DNA of 64,000 nt from Symbiodinium kawagutii (Eukaryota > Sar > Dinophyceae > Suessiales > Symbiodiniaceae): positions 613,015-677,014 of the forward strand of contig VSDK01007202.1 in NCBI GenBank assembly GCA_009767595.1, given 5' to 3'. Of this stretch, positions 53,694-63,679 are shown in pieces. The translations under genes were made by a program, and so were the position numbers. Positions within the stretch are counted from its first letter, which is position 1; each line of letters begins with the position of its first letter. The notes below the pieces were generated by a model. That model saw only the letters and a list, made by a program, of their open reading frames with translations. It was not told where the DNA came from and ran no database searches.

Positions 53694-53826
53694 GAGATGG
53701 AATCCGTGCGCGCCGAGCTGCGTCAGTTGGAAGGGGCCTGGAGGAGATTCCTGGTAGGCGCCGGGAGGAGCCGAGGTTCACTGGACGAGCCGGGTCAAGC
53801 GTTGCTGGAAGGACCAGCCTGCAGTT
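53694..53826 (+). CDS. Gene model G1, exon 3
   Basis: After GTGCCTTCAG, phase 0: EMESVRAELRQLEGAWRRFL, a clear heptad-type coiled coil, then VGAGRSRGSLDEPGQALLEG, PACS and one base before GTAACT. A shorter form ends at GTAGGC (53753) and would join a later acceptor (54074) equally well in frame. Confidence 0.6.
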
Positions 53827-54067
53827 GTAACTTGGTCAGATTTTATGTCGTTAGCACATGTTGGTACAACATGGAAACAATGGCGTAGAATACCACAGGA
53901 TAATTATGGATAATTGACATAACTGAGCATTATGCTGCGTTCTACTGAGCATTATCATTATTGCCTTGGATTGCACGAATCAATTGAGCATCATCAATAC
54001 AATAGGATGACCTATATTTAACGGATTATCCCACAATTTTTTTAAAATGTGCACAGTTTGCGGCCAG

Positions 54068-54170
54068 GCCCGCAGTCGGAGAAATCCGTGGAGCGCCTAG
54101 CAGCTCTTCACTTAGCTTTTCGCGAGATGGAGGACAACGCCAGGGCCGCCGGTGGCCAGCGCACCGGTGG
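54068..54170 (+). CDS. Gene model G1, exon 4
   Basis: Between TGCGGCCAG and GTGAGC, 103 nt. Two lead bases complete Cys; then PQSEKSVERLAALHLAFREM, EDNARAAGGQRTG, two bases over. Donor matches the eukaryotic consensus. Continues the coiled-coil character of exon 3. Confidence 0.6.
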
Positions 54171-54709
54171 GTGAGCTGCCATCTGAAAATGGCTACCGTC
54201 GACCCGTTTCGTTTCGTGCCTGAGCTTGGCCGATTTCAGCTTTCAAATCGACCTCTTTGCCGTTTTGTGGCATTGTTTCTGCGACAATTTTATCCGAAGT
54301 CATGCTATCACTGTTTTCCAGTTGTGGTTGTCAGTTATTTGATTGTGTGCAGCTAGTGGTGTCGTGCAGTCGGCAGTGATTCTTGATTTCTTTCAAATGA
54401 TTGCGTCAAGTTGGGTCCCACTAGCTCGAACTATAGTTGCTTGGATGTCCTAACAAGCAATTGATCCTGTATTGGTGCATATTGATGCGCCCTTTTTTTG
54501 TAAAATCATGTTATTGATTTGCATTGCTCCTCCCCTTTTCATTATTTAAGATTCATACACGTACTACCGTACTACATACATGTTCATTCTATAAATCCCG
54601 CATGTCTTACACATATAAATTCATACTAATAAATACTAATAACATTAATACATGTGGTGATTTTACACATGTTCGTGCAGCTCGTGCATGTTCATGTTTG
54701 CTCACACAG

Positions 54710-54869
54710 AAATCTCATGTGCTTCCCTGCGGAACCGCGCCGCCTGATCCCTGGGCACCGCCAGGAGGCAGTGCAGAAGAGCGTGCCGATCCCATCCCTC
54801 GAGGAACTGATCTTGCGCGTGGTGGGATGTCCAAGTGGAGATGAGGCAGATGAGGATGGTGATCCATGA
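54710..54869 (+). CDS. Gene model G1, terminal exon
   Basis: After TTTGCTCACACAG one base completes Gly; then NLMCFPAEPRRLIPGHRQEA, VQKSVPIPSLEELILRVVGC, PSGDEADEDGDP, TGA. The acidic tail and in-frame stop mark a C-terminus. No known domain; the model looks like the end of a coiled-coil protein. Confidence 0.62.
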
Positions 54870-54879
54870 CGATTCATGG

Positions 54880-54965
54880 GTGATTCATGGTGAGTGATGG
54901 TGATTCATGGGTGTTTCATGGTGCTTCATGGTGATTCATGATGATTCATGGTGATTCACAACGAC
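54880..54965 (+). repeat. GGTGATTCAT repeat
   Basis: Units of GGTGATTCATG, with variants GGTGTTTCATG and GGTGCTTCATG, follow the stop codon directly and may lie in the 3' UTR. Confidence 0.85.
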
Positions 54966-55125
54966 ACTGGGGTATACACAACAGGTTTGAACGTGCAATC
55001 CTATACCATGGATTCTAGGTCGGTGCACCGGTGCGAGCCGTTGTCAATGCTGAACATGGCTTAGTGGCCCGCTTTGCCCTTACCAACTGACATCAGTGAA
55101 CTCACTGCTTCATCTAAGAGTGTAG

Positions 55126-55167
55126 GTCTCAAGGATGGCTGAGATGCCAATATGGTTGCAAGATATT
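55126..55167 (+). CDS. Exon candidate with consensus donor
   Basis: From AGTGTAG to GTAAGTAGG: VSRMAEMPIWLQDI, phase 0 to 0. GTAAGT is the canonical donor. The same frame remains open to 55380 (SMEPIRLVSYLLHVQHIENV ...), so it could be an unspliced exon starting at the ATG 55135. Confidence 0.42.
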
Positions 55168-55329
55168 GTAAGTAGGTCCCTACCAGTGAAATCTATGGAG
55201 CCCATTCGCTTGGTTTCGTACCTTCTTCATGTTCAGCATATTGAAAATGTCTTGATGTTTCTATTTAGCAGTTTCAAACTGATAGTGGAATACCAGTCTT
55301 CTGGCAGTGGGTCAAAACCCTGTACCCCT

Positions 55330-55392
55330 GGTTCCCCCATTTCCCTATTGTTGTTGGTTACTTTCCCATTGGTTGGTTGATTAATATGGACC
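55330..55392 (+). mobile_element. M1 fragment
   Basis: CCCATTGGTTGGTTGATTAA and TATGG match the M1 core (TTGGTTGACTAATAT); the termini are gone. Confidence 0.45.
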
Positions 55393-55573
55393 CATTCCTT
55401 CTCAATTGCGATGAAATCCAGCAAAATAAGCAGAGGTTTGATACAGCTCAGGCGCGGATGCAGCTTGGGGGTAGCTTCTCTTGCCTTCAAGACGTTGAGG
55501 CACGGCACTGGGGGCTGTAGATGGGAAGCGATCTATCCCTCCAGGGTACTGATGTATACATCGTACATGTTTG

Positions 55574-55576
<3 letters not shown>

Positions 55577-55621
<45 letters not shown>
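55577..55621 (+). repeat. (GATA)n microsatellite
   Basis: About eleven perfect GATA units. Confidence 0.97.
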
Positions 55622-55624
55622 TGT

Positions 55625-56570
55625 TTATAGATTTATGTGTATGCGATTGTAGATGGACAGAATCATTGCATATATGCACATTGCACATTATGATTTGTTT
55701 TTAAATAGATAATATATACATATACAAATCATATGTATATATATATATATGTATTTTGTGTCTATATAGTTGTATTATATTTATACATATATATATATAA
55801 ATACGTACTGTACACATTGCTGCTGTTTGTGCAAAAAAACGTTCTTACACATATGATATGTGTATCTATGTATATGTTTGTTTGTGAATGAAGAAACGGA
55901 GATGCTGACCTATTGATGCACACATGCAAGAACCAAAACGTGCGCAGATACACCGGCACGGGCACGTCCAACTAGATGTGACCTGTCCATACAATATGAC
56001 TGAACAAGTTGCAGCACAGGCCTCACTTCTGCATGTCCCATTCGCCAAAGATAGCTGTGGTGTTGATGGCTTGCACCAATCCCTTAAACGAGTTGCTCCC
56101 CAAAAAACTAGTCAACAAGAGGCCGTATGATGGTGCTTTGTATCCCTTTCCGACTTTCGTCGGTCATGGTCAGGAACTGTCCACTATTGTATTCTTAAGC
56201 ATGATTGTTCATCCACTCGGCGTTCTTAGTGCTGGCTCATAATTAGTTTCTAATCGCTATTGCTGTAACCTTCACTGACTGCTGCTCTGCACTACTAACA
56301 ACACTTATCCTACTCACATAGTCATGGTTAATCATTCTTAAAATGCGTTGACCATAATCATAACCATGCAATCACTATTCTGGTACATAACTTACATAAC
56401 CAATATGCACTATAAACTTCTATGAACCACACTTAAAGACACTTAACAGACCTTTTGAAAACTGGTGTGCAATTTTATAAACATCTATAAACCGCACTTC
56501 ACATCACTTAACTCATCACTTATGACCACCTATGACCCACAAAAAACAAAACAAAACACACTGAAAGCTT
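55625..56570. other. AT-rich spacer without supported gene
   Basis: ATAT tracts at 55690-55800; overlapping short frames on both strands at 55920-56240 lack splice support. From 56250 to 56540 it is an ACTTA/ACCAC-rich repeat. Confidence 0.5.
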
Positions 56571-56576
56571 CGTGGG

Positions 56577-56707
56577 TAAACGGCACCGTTCGCTTCCGCG
56601 ACGAGGCAGCAGTCCTGTGGCCCAGAGGCGGTGGCCTCTCTGCCATTGCTGAGGCGGACCTGGGGCGTGCACCATGCCGGATGAGAAGCAGTTGTGAGGC
56701 ATTGTGA
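56577..56707 (+). CDS. GC-rich island, possible exon
   Basis: Frame ending at 56707 reads VNGTVRFRDEAAVLWPRGGG, LSAIAEADLGRAPCRMRSSC. Two minus frames are also open across it. Composition fits an exon but borders and strand are not settled. Confidence 0.32.
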
Positions 56708-56800
56708 GGTAACCATGATAAGTATGATAACTGATGGTTCATAATGGTGAATCATGGTGAATCATAGGGAAAATAAGCAACAACAGTGGTTCAACAACTA

Positions 56801-56900
56801 CTGGTTAGTGGTTTGATTGCCTTTTTTATTTTCCCTATGATTTATAAACAACTGGTTGGTTGACCAGTATTTGTTCATAGGGATTGAAATCACCAGTCAG
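56801..56900 (+). mobile_element. M1 element within a longer unit with 14-bp direct repeats
   Basis: CTGGTTAGTGGTTTGATTGC ... ACTGGTTGGTTGACCAGTAT ... GAAATCACCAGTCAG. TATGATAACTGATG occurs exactly at 56723-56736 and 56905-56918, so the mobile unit may span 56737-56904 and include the leader AATCATAGGGAAAATAAGCA seen also at 30340-30390. Confidence 0.8.
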
Positions 56901-56939
56901 TAACTATGATAACTGATGAGAATATATATTATAACCACG

Positions 56940-57260
56940 ATTCGGTTATATCCAATATAGATGAGAAGCCAATATAGTTTAATTTGACCCGGATCTATAT
57001 TGCTTGGACTAGATAGTAACCATATTGGTTAGACTAAATAGTTAATCACTATATATAGTTGATTAGATAACTATATAGTTGTTGACTAGATTTGATCTGG
57101 ATCTATATTGGTTGGACTAGATAGTGATTAGTCTATGGTGAGTCATAGTCATCAATAGTGATATTATTTGTGTTCGGAATAGGTCAATGAGAAGTCAGGG
57201 GTTAGACCAGATAGTGATTAGTAGTGATTAATCGTGATCTATAGTCGTAGACTGAATAGT
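56940..57260 (+). repeat. Degenerate ~105-bp repeat
   Basis: GGATCTATATTGxTTGGACT followed by AGATAGT occurs at about 56992 and 57103, with a weaker third copy near 57200. No coding signal. Confidence 0.65.
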
Positions 57261-57573
57261 AGCTTCAGTGATTTTGTGTGTTCTTCAATTTGCTGATGAA
57301 TGACTGGCTAATGATTGGCATTGGTAAGAGTGCGTAATGGTGGCTTGGAACTATATTGCAGATAGCGCTTATGGTAAATTGCGGCTATTGATTACTGTAT
57401 CATCCGTGGAAGTGGTGTATGAACGGTGGTTCACAGTGGTCAAATGCAGTTCATGACCGGTGAATGTGGTGATTTATTGTTGATGATACTTGTGGCATTG
57501 TTTCAGAATGGTTGATAACTGTTGATTATGGTTGACATACTGATCAAGAATTCATGAGTAATGAACCATCTGT

Positions 57574-57894
57574 ACCTCGTGGTACCCCCAAAGCTTCAGA
57601 AACCACCCGTTGATGTGCAAGTCGTTGTGTTGTGAACGACGGCCAGGATGCATTGTCCACTTGCCTGAGCTCCAAGCAGGCGAGCGGATTTCATGGTGGT
57701 GGTTTGTAACAGGTGGTTACTTGATGGTTATGTCTAGTTACAAGCCACCAGAACTCTTGGGGGTACCACGGATGGTTATGTGGGCATGTGCCAAGCCATA
57801 TTGGTACCCCCAAAACCCGTGGTTTTCGGAATGAATTGATCATTTTTGGTGGGTTATTGGTCCATTGGTTACCCTATTTTGGCACACACCCATG
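57574..57894. repeat. Cluster of M2-like fragments
   Basis: GGTACCCCCAAAGCTTCAGA, TTGGGGGTACCACGGATGGT and GGTACCCCCAAAACCCGTGG occur within 250 bp, in both orientations, around a possible exon. Confidence 0.45.
57647..57695 (+). CDS. Exon candidate
   Basis: Between CGACGGCCAG and GTGGTG, 49 nt: DALSTCLSSKQASGFH plus one base, phase 0. An overlapping frame (CCERRPGCIVHLPELQ) is also open. Confidence 0.33.
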
Positions 57895-57899
57895 TGATG

Positions 57900-58545
57900 G
57901 TTAGGTGATGATGAGTTTGATGGTTTAGTAATTCTAGAAGTCACCAGCCTTGGTGGTTTATGAGGAGCTGAATCTCCTTGCATTGACCACCAACCGATCG
58001 AAATTGGCAATTTTCAGCCATCATTGACTATCAACCGCAGATATCCCACTGGTCTATAGTCTACTTTACAGTACAGTGTGCATCTCATGCTCATCAACTA
58101 CCCATTAAATGACCAACACTTTACCATTGATCATAGAGGTCCATGAATCGACAGTTTGGGGAGCATCATTCCCAACAAAAAAATGGTAGTGCTCGTTGCA
58201 GAACCCATCAAGCGAATGACGGTGGTTGCTGATTGAACGAAAATTGTACAAATTGTTCTAGAGTGACTTGTGCTCATGGTTGTTGAGGTTGTTCCCTAGT
58301 CTGACTTGTTCGTGCTTGGTGATAGCCCGACAACTGTGCCTCAATCCCTACATAATTTTGTGCAGTGGTGAGACCCTCCGTGTTCGTGCATACGTTGTAT
58401 TGGCATTGGATCAGAGGCTAAAATGACTGTGCACATTTGTGCACCATGTTGATCCATTTTGGGGATGATGGGATCAGGGTATCTATCCAATTGTTGGGTG
58501 GTGGTATGGTATCGCTTGGAGATTTGCTATGTTCCCCACGGTTCA
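57900..58545. other. Stretch with no supported gene
   Basis: Mixed sequence with GGTGATG and CCATTGA words; no splice-flanked GC island until 58550. Confidence 0.4.
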
Positions 58546-58549
58546 CAAG

Positions 58550-58658
58550 GATGCTACCAGGCTAGGAATGTGGTGACTTCGGAGACCAATTTGGTTCAGC
58601 TCCAGTCCAACGATCCAAGTTTCCCTAGCGAACTCCCATCCCAAGCCATGGCGAAGAT
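58550..58658 (+). CDS. Exon candidate
   Basis: Between GTTCACAAG and GTGAAC, 109 nt. After two lead bases: CYQARNVVTSETNLVQLQSN then DPSFPSELPSQAMAK and two bases. Protein-like, Ser/Gln-rich. Confidence 0.42.
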
Positions 58659-58699
58659 GTGAACAGCTGGTGTACCGACCCCTTTCCATTGGCGCTCAG

Positions 58700-58782
58700 T
58701 TGGGCGTGGGCGGTGCATCAAGGGTCGCGTGCCTGGTGGGCGCTATGCTTTCGCCCAAGGAGCGGGGGCTGGGGAGGGCAAG
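58700..58782 (+). CDS. Exon candidate
   Basis: Between TTGGCGCTCAG and GTAGGG, 83 nt. Phase 0: LGVGGASRVACLVGAMLSPK then ERGLGRA, two bases over. High GC, good splice sites. Its end phase fits the island at 62079. Confidence 0.52.
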
Positions 58783-59485
58783 GTAGGGTGACACGTCGTG
58801 ACAGCTTAGAGTGCCAGATTTCAGTACTGTAACAGGTTGCGGGTCGTCAACAGCTGACCATGCAAAGGTAAACTTGCTGGGAATAGCTCTCAAGATAAAG
58901 TAACGTTTCCAAGCGTTTCCACCGGATTGTTGCCATATCAATATCTTCGTTCTCTAGGGTGTCATGATTGAGTAATCCCATTTCAACCTTCCATTATCCT
59001 GGTAAGATCGAGTCTGTAATTGCCATAATGTCCTTTTCGCTGTGACAACCTAATATCATTTGGATATGCTCGTTCATCTATACAACACTTTGGGCAAAAC
59101 TTTGGGCAACTATTGTCATCATCAAACAACGCAGAGACTATCAATCAACGGTGACTGTTGTTGGGTAGTGGTATTCACCATGAATTTGGACTTTTGATAT
59201 GCACGTGCATGACGGTCACCATCAAACATGGTTGAGTTCGAAGATGGCGATGGTTTTAGGCTCTATATGTGCCAACCCACGTAACAAAAGTGTCATCATG
59301 TGTCATCTACAAGAACAGTGCCAATGGGTCAATATGCGTTAGCACCAGAAATGCGTAAATGAACATCCAAACGGCTAGACTTAGGCAATGTTCACAATGT
59401 ACATCAATTTACATCATTTACAATAGCAGTTTTGTGTTTTCCAACATTTGTATGCATTTGTCCATTTTCCCAACACTGGGGCCAG

Positions 59486-59610
59486 AAACAAAAACAATGT
59501 GGGGGAAAGACCCATTTGGGTTTGCCTCCAAGCATCCCAAGACAAATTTGGATGAGATTTGGGTGGTCAGTGGGATTTCAATCATGGGCTGCCAGCAGAA
59601 TCGTGCACGT
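59486..59610 (+). CDS. Exon candidate
   Basis: After CTGGGGCCAG, two lead bases, then TKTMWGKDPFGFASKHPKTN, LDEIWVVSGISIMGCQQNRA and one base before GTGAAC. If not spliced the frame continues to TGA at 59644. Balanced protein-like composition; unknown product. Confidence 0.42.
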
Positions 59611-60285
59611 GAACATTTTCGACATAGGGCGGCATGGTCAAAGTGAATGATTAACAACCACTACTATAGCCATTGTCAGTCATTATTCTTCATTGCCAAC
59701 GACCATTAGTTCTGCAATCCAAACAATCAGAATAGACCACAGCTTTGCCAAGAAACTTGCTGGATCCCTTGGCTGGTGGATTTGGCAGGAGTTGTAACCA
59801 TCATCCTCTCCTGTCCAGGAGTTGTTAGAGAAGCCTCCGACCGTCAGGTGCACATTGACGACTTGCCGATTGTGTTGTTGCTATGTTTGGGAGTTCTGAA
59901 CCTTACAGACTTTGCAGCTTGACTACTGTATTGACACGTGCAATATCGGAATCCCTATTGAAAAGCCAGCAACAATCTGGATTGATAGTGCATTGAGGGA
60001 TTTCAGCACCTTCGTGCAGTAGGAATGTAGGAATGCTGTTGGGATCTCTATGAGGGTCATTGTTGGAACCACTACATTGCAAGGGGCGCTCAGCTTTTGA
60101 AGAGTGCTCTGCCAAAATGCCGGGCAGAGTTGAAATGGCCTGATTGAGTCTCTGGCGAGCAACCTGTTACTCTCTGTGCTATGATAACAAGCAGGGGTTA
60201 CAATTTCTAAATTTTATTGCGATTCATAGTGTTCAATGTGGTGTTTCACTTGAATTGGTAGAGACTCGTTGAATTTGGGTCATCT

Positions 60286-60606
60286 CATCACCAACAAACA
60301 ATCAATGAGAGCATGAGCCTTAGCGTGCACGTCCCCCCGACGAAGTGATTGCAGCGTAGGTATCTCACTGGCATGTTTGCCGGATTTTCTTGGTGGCTCT
60401 TTGGTATTGACCTTTGTTGAGGGTTGGCTACATGCTTGGCCGGAACGTATATGGCAGGGCTGTTTCCGCTGTTGCACTTTGCTTGGAAAGATGTGGCTGT
60501 TTATCCGTTGACAGTCAAGTATCCGCCGCTGACAATGCGTAGTGGCGCTCGGAGACCTGTTTGAACACGCGTGATCTATCAATGACTGGCTGATGGCTTT
60601 AAACAT
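60286..60606. CDS. Coding-like island, strand undecided
   Basis: The minus strand has 108 open codons (60280-60606; for example SHIFPSKVQQRKQPCHIRSG). The plus strand has 65 open codons ending near 60510 (LPDFLGGSLVLTFVEGWLHA). Both look protein-like, and the composition alone does not choose. Confidence 0.3.
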
Positions 60607-60683
60607 TTTCTTTTTTCAGTAGTATGTATTAAGAAAGGGTTGGTTGACTAATATTTTTCATAGGGGTTGAAACCACCAACCAG
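60586..60683 (+). mobile_element. M1 element
   Basis: CTGGCTGATGGCTTTAAACA ... GGGTTGGTTGACTAATATTT ... TTGAAACCACCAACCAG. Weak flanking match (TGATCTATCAATGA / TGATCAATTCCAATG). Confidence 0.85.
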
Positions 60684-60689
60684 ATGATC

Positions 60690-61610
60690 AATTCCAATGG
60701 ATTCTTTGGATTTCTTTGGAAGGCTGAGGCCACTTCTAGTAGCAGTAGTCGTCGTAGTCCCCGTCGGCGTCCCTTGCCTGGTCGTCATTGTCGTCGTCGT
60801 TGTCGGCATTAGGTGTGATTAGCATTGGCCGTAAGGAACCAACATCAAGCAAAGATCTGAAAGGGGAAGTGCTTGCTGGCAATAAGTAATCATGTTTGTG
60901 CTCATCATAGACAAAAGTACAGCCATTGGTCATTATGGTCCTTGGTTTTCCTGGTCACCCAATTTCACTCTACGTTCACCCCTGTCTTCATCCTTCCAAT
61001 CCGTAGAGTTTCCAGCTAGGTCTAGCGGAGCAGAAGTGCGGAGCCCTTGCTGAGAATCGGAATTTGGGAATGCTGTAAAAGGTTGGTGATGGTTTGTTTT
61101 TGATTGACTATTGGGAGGACAATCACCATGACATAGGATATTGATGAACGTTGCATTGGCTATCTAATCATGGAGGGGAAGTTCACCAATAAATGGAAAA
61201 TATTGAAAGGTTTATGATGGTTGGATCGTGGATAGCAACCAACATAGGTATATTCAGTGTCAGTGTTTGTTCCCCTGAAGAATTCAGATACAGATTGTCG
61301 AGCTTGTAGGAACACAAATCGAGGTACCTTGTCGATTGAATTCACTCCCTCATGGCTGAATGGCTGATGAAAAGTAATCAATTCAAAATTGACCCATGAA
61401 TTCTCATGATACTGATCATCATCAACAGCAACCAGCACATTCCTAATTGTATTGTTGGTTATTTTATCTTATTATCAAACTCGTATGGTTCAGCATCAAT
61501 TCATGGAAACTGGTCAATACTGCTAATAACCACAGGAAATAAGTATCACTGTTGCTTGTTAACCAGTATCCATATTAATGCCCTAGGTTACTCATTAATT
61601 GATCATATTG
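60690..61610. other. Stretch with no supported gene
   Basis: A GTCGTC-rich patch at 60740-60820 gives an Asp-rich minus peptide (NADNDDDNDDQARDADGDYD) that could be a short exon or just a codon repeat. Elsewhere only short overlapping frames. Confidence 0.35.
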
Positions 61611-61612
61611 TT

Positions 61613-61700
61613 GTTTCTCAAAATAGGGCTACCCCCCAATCATCCCATATCAACCATTTGAAGCCAGCCATATTCCATATCAATTCAGCCAGTGGTTATC
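61613..61700 (+). mobile_element. M2 element, 5' half
   Basis: GTTTCTCAAAATAGGGCTAC and CCCCCAATCATCCCATATC match the M2 left half; the right half is not recognisable. Confidence 0.6.
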
Positions 61701-61739
61701 AACGTCCTATCGTTAAAGATTGATATTGTTGTTTTTCAT

Positions 61740-62040
61740 CCCCTTTTGTTAACCAGCATAAACCACTATTGACTAGTACGAGCCACTATTAATCACTATT
61801 ATTATTGGTTGTATTGCTAGCCCATTGTCAATCAGCATAAACCATTATTAATCACCATTATTATACTATCACTAGCTTCATTATTACACTATTATCAAGT
61901 TATTAATCATCATTATGAATCACTAGTTTTATTGGTCGTCAAGCATATACTATTACAAACTATTATTAAGTACCATTATTAATTTCCATTATTCACTATT
62001 ACTAGCCCACTATTAATCACTATCATTATTGGTCGTCAAG
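61740..62040 (+). repeat. ACTATTAATCACTATTATTGG-type degenerate repeats
   Basis: CACTATTAATCACTATTATT, ATTGGTCGTCAAGCA and CATAAACCACTATTGACTAG recur several times with variation. No coding signal. Confidence 0.75.
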
Positions 62041-62078
62041 CAAAAACTGAACCTGGGTCCACGACTGTCGACCGTCAG

Positions 62079-62151
62079 TCACTCACGACGCCACGTCTCT
62101 ATCTCCGAGGCCGTTGGCGCCGTTGGTGCCACAGAGAGCGGTGCGCCCATG
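62079..62151 (+). CDS. Exon candidate, Ala/Gly/Val-rich
   Basis: Between GACCGTCAG and GTGTGC, 73 nt: one lead base, then HSRRHVSISEAVGAVGATES GAPM, phase 0. An overlapping frame is open to 62210 (LSPRPLAPLVPQRAVRPWCA). Very GC-rich island in AT-rich repeats. Confidence 0.42.
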
Positions 62152-62219
62152 GTGTGCTGAGGTCGGTCACGAGCGGAGGGCGTTGCGGCACCAGCGCTAG
62201 TGGTTGTTCAGGTCCGTTG

Positions 62220-62335
62220 GTTAAGAAAATGCAGTGGTAAATTGTGGTTCATAGTGGTTAATAGCGGTTAATTGTGGTTGATAGTGGTTAATAGTGGTTA
62301 ATAGTGGTTAACAGGGTCATGAATGATCAATAAAT
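62220..62335 (+). repeat. GTGGTTAATAGTGGTTAATT repeats
   Basis: Units of about 10-11 bases (GTGGTTAATA, GTGGTTGATA) in tandem directly after the exon candidate. Confidence 0.85.
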
Positions 62336-62624
62336 AAACAAAATTCAATGGACTTTCATCGACTCGCAGTGGTCAAGAGTCTTCTGAATGGTGCAAAATT
62401 GAATGGCGAAGTAGTTGATCAGCTAGCCAACTAATTGTAATTCACCATTATCTACCATAATCATGATAGATGATTAGCCAACTATCACAGTTATTTGACA
62501 ATAGACTAGATGATCCGTCATTATCAAATGACTGTGCTGAATTAATCATCATCAGTTCAATGATTGCCATTAATCATAGTCCGTTCAATGATGATCCGCT
62601 TGCTGCTTGGAAGTAGTCACTGAG

Positions 62625-62664
62625 ATCCGTCGGCACCGATCTTCGCCTTGGCGCTGCCGCTGTG
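62625..62664 (+). CDS. Exon candidate, 40-nt class
   Basis: Between GTCACTGAG and GTGAAA: one lead base and thirteen codons, SVGTDLRLGAAAV, ending in phase 0. Same size and phase as the array-2 islands at 10626, 13138 and 19211. Confidence 0.35.
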
Positions 62665-63079
62665 GTGAAAAACATTTGGGCAGACCTGAAAGGAAACATG
62701 GCAGGCCATGGTTTCATTTGGCATCATCAAAGATTGTTTAATTGATGATTGTTTATATACTTTTTTTAATGTAGCAATTGATGTGTTTTGATAATGTTTT
62801 GGTTAATACTTGTTCAATTGTCAATGTTTGTACATGTGAGCAAGAGCTGAAATCAGCACATAACTTCTCGTCACAGCCATGTAATGTGCAGGTACCTACC
62901 CAAACACATGTTTTTTTGCAGCGATGGACACATCACTGATTGAGCCAACCGAAACCAATCATTTCTGATTATCATTGATTGTTTTTGTTTTTTATCATTT
63001 CTGATTCTGATTATCATTCACTAATTATCATGAAACCAATCATTTCCTTACAAGCCATTGTTTGTTTTTTGTGCCCAAG

Positions 63080-63123
63080 CCACCTTTGCGTCTCAGCACC
63101 TGGCCGTTGGCCCGAACTCGGCC
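63080..63123 (+). CDS. Exon candidate
   Basis: After TTTGTGCCCAAG, two lead bases, then TFASQHLAVGPNSA before GTGTAC, phase 0; or the frame runs on as VYRYAAKKWEQCSTM. GC island. Confidence 0.38.
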
Positions 63124-63173
63124 GTGTACAGATATGCCGCAAAGAAATGGGAACAATGCAGTACAATGAATTT

Positions 63174-63235
63174 GTTTGTACATAGGAAATTTGTACATAC
63201 ACAGGCTACACAAATTCAATTTCCTATGTACAAAC
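63174..63235. repeat. 17-bp perfect inverted repeat (hairpin)
   Basis: GTTTGTACATAGGAAAT at 63174-63190 and its exact complement at 63219-63235, with a 28-base loop. The arms include TGTACATAGGA. Could be a small mobile element or an RNA hairpin. Confidence 0.85.
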
Positions 63236-63580
63236 CGCTCACTGCAAAACACAGGATTCCAAGTTGAACCTTCTGAAAATGCAAGATTGTGGCAAAGAAA
63301 CCGTCAAATTTTCAGACCACCGAATCGCACCCAAGATCATGAACACTTCGAAATTCCCATAGAAGTCGTTTCCCATGAAAGCAGTTCATACTGAGGAGTT
63401 TCACATAGAGCAGTTCACACAGAATCAAAACTACCAAATTCGCTCATATATGCCTTACAGTGCAAAGATTCACAGAGTATCAAGTTCGGCACTTGCACAG
63501 AGTGTCTTCGCGTTGATCATTTTTGAACATTACTTAGGAGTACTGCAGTCTACAGGTTCTTCTGAGGAACCAATACGTGT

Positions 63581-63674
63581 GTTTCTCAAAATAGAGGACC
63601 CCCCAAACTATCCTTTATATGAACCACTTCTAGTAATGAACCAACCAGGTTTGGGTACCCCATTTTAAGAAACC
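63581..63674 (+). mobile_element. M2 element, near consensus
   Basis: GTTTCTCAAAATAGAGGACC at the left, AGTAATGAACCAACCAGG inside, GGTACCCCATTTTAAGAAACC at the right; 94 bp. Confidence 0.85.
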
Positions 63675-63679
63675 ACGCA

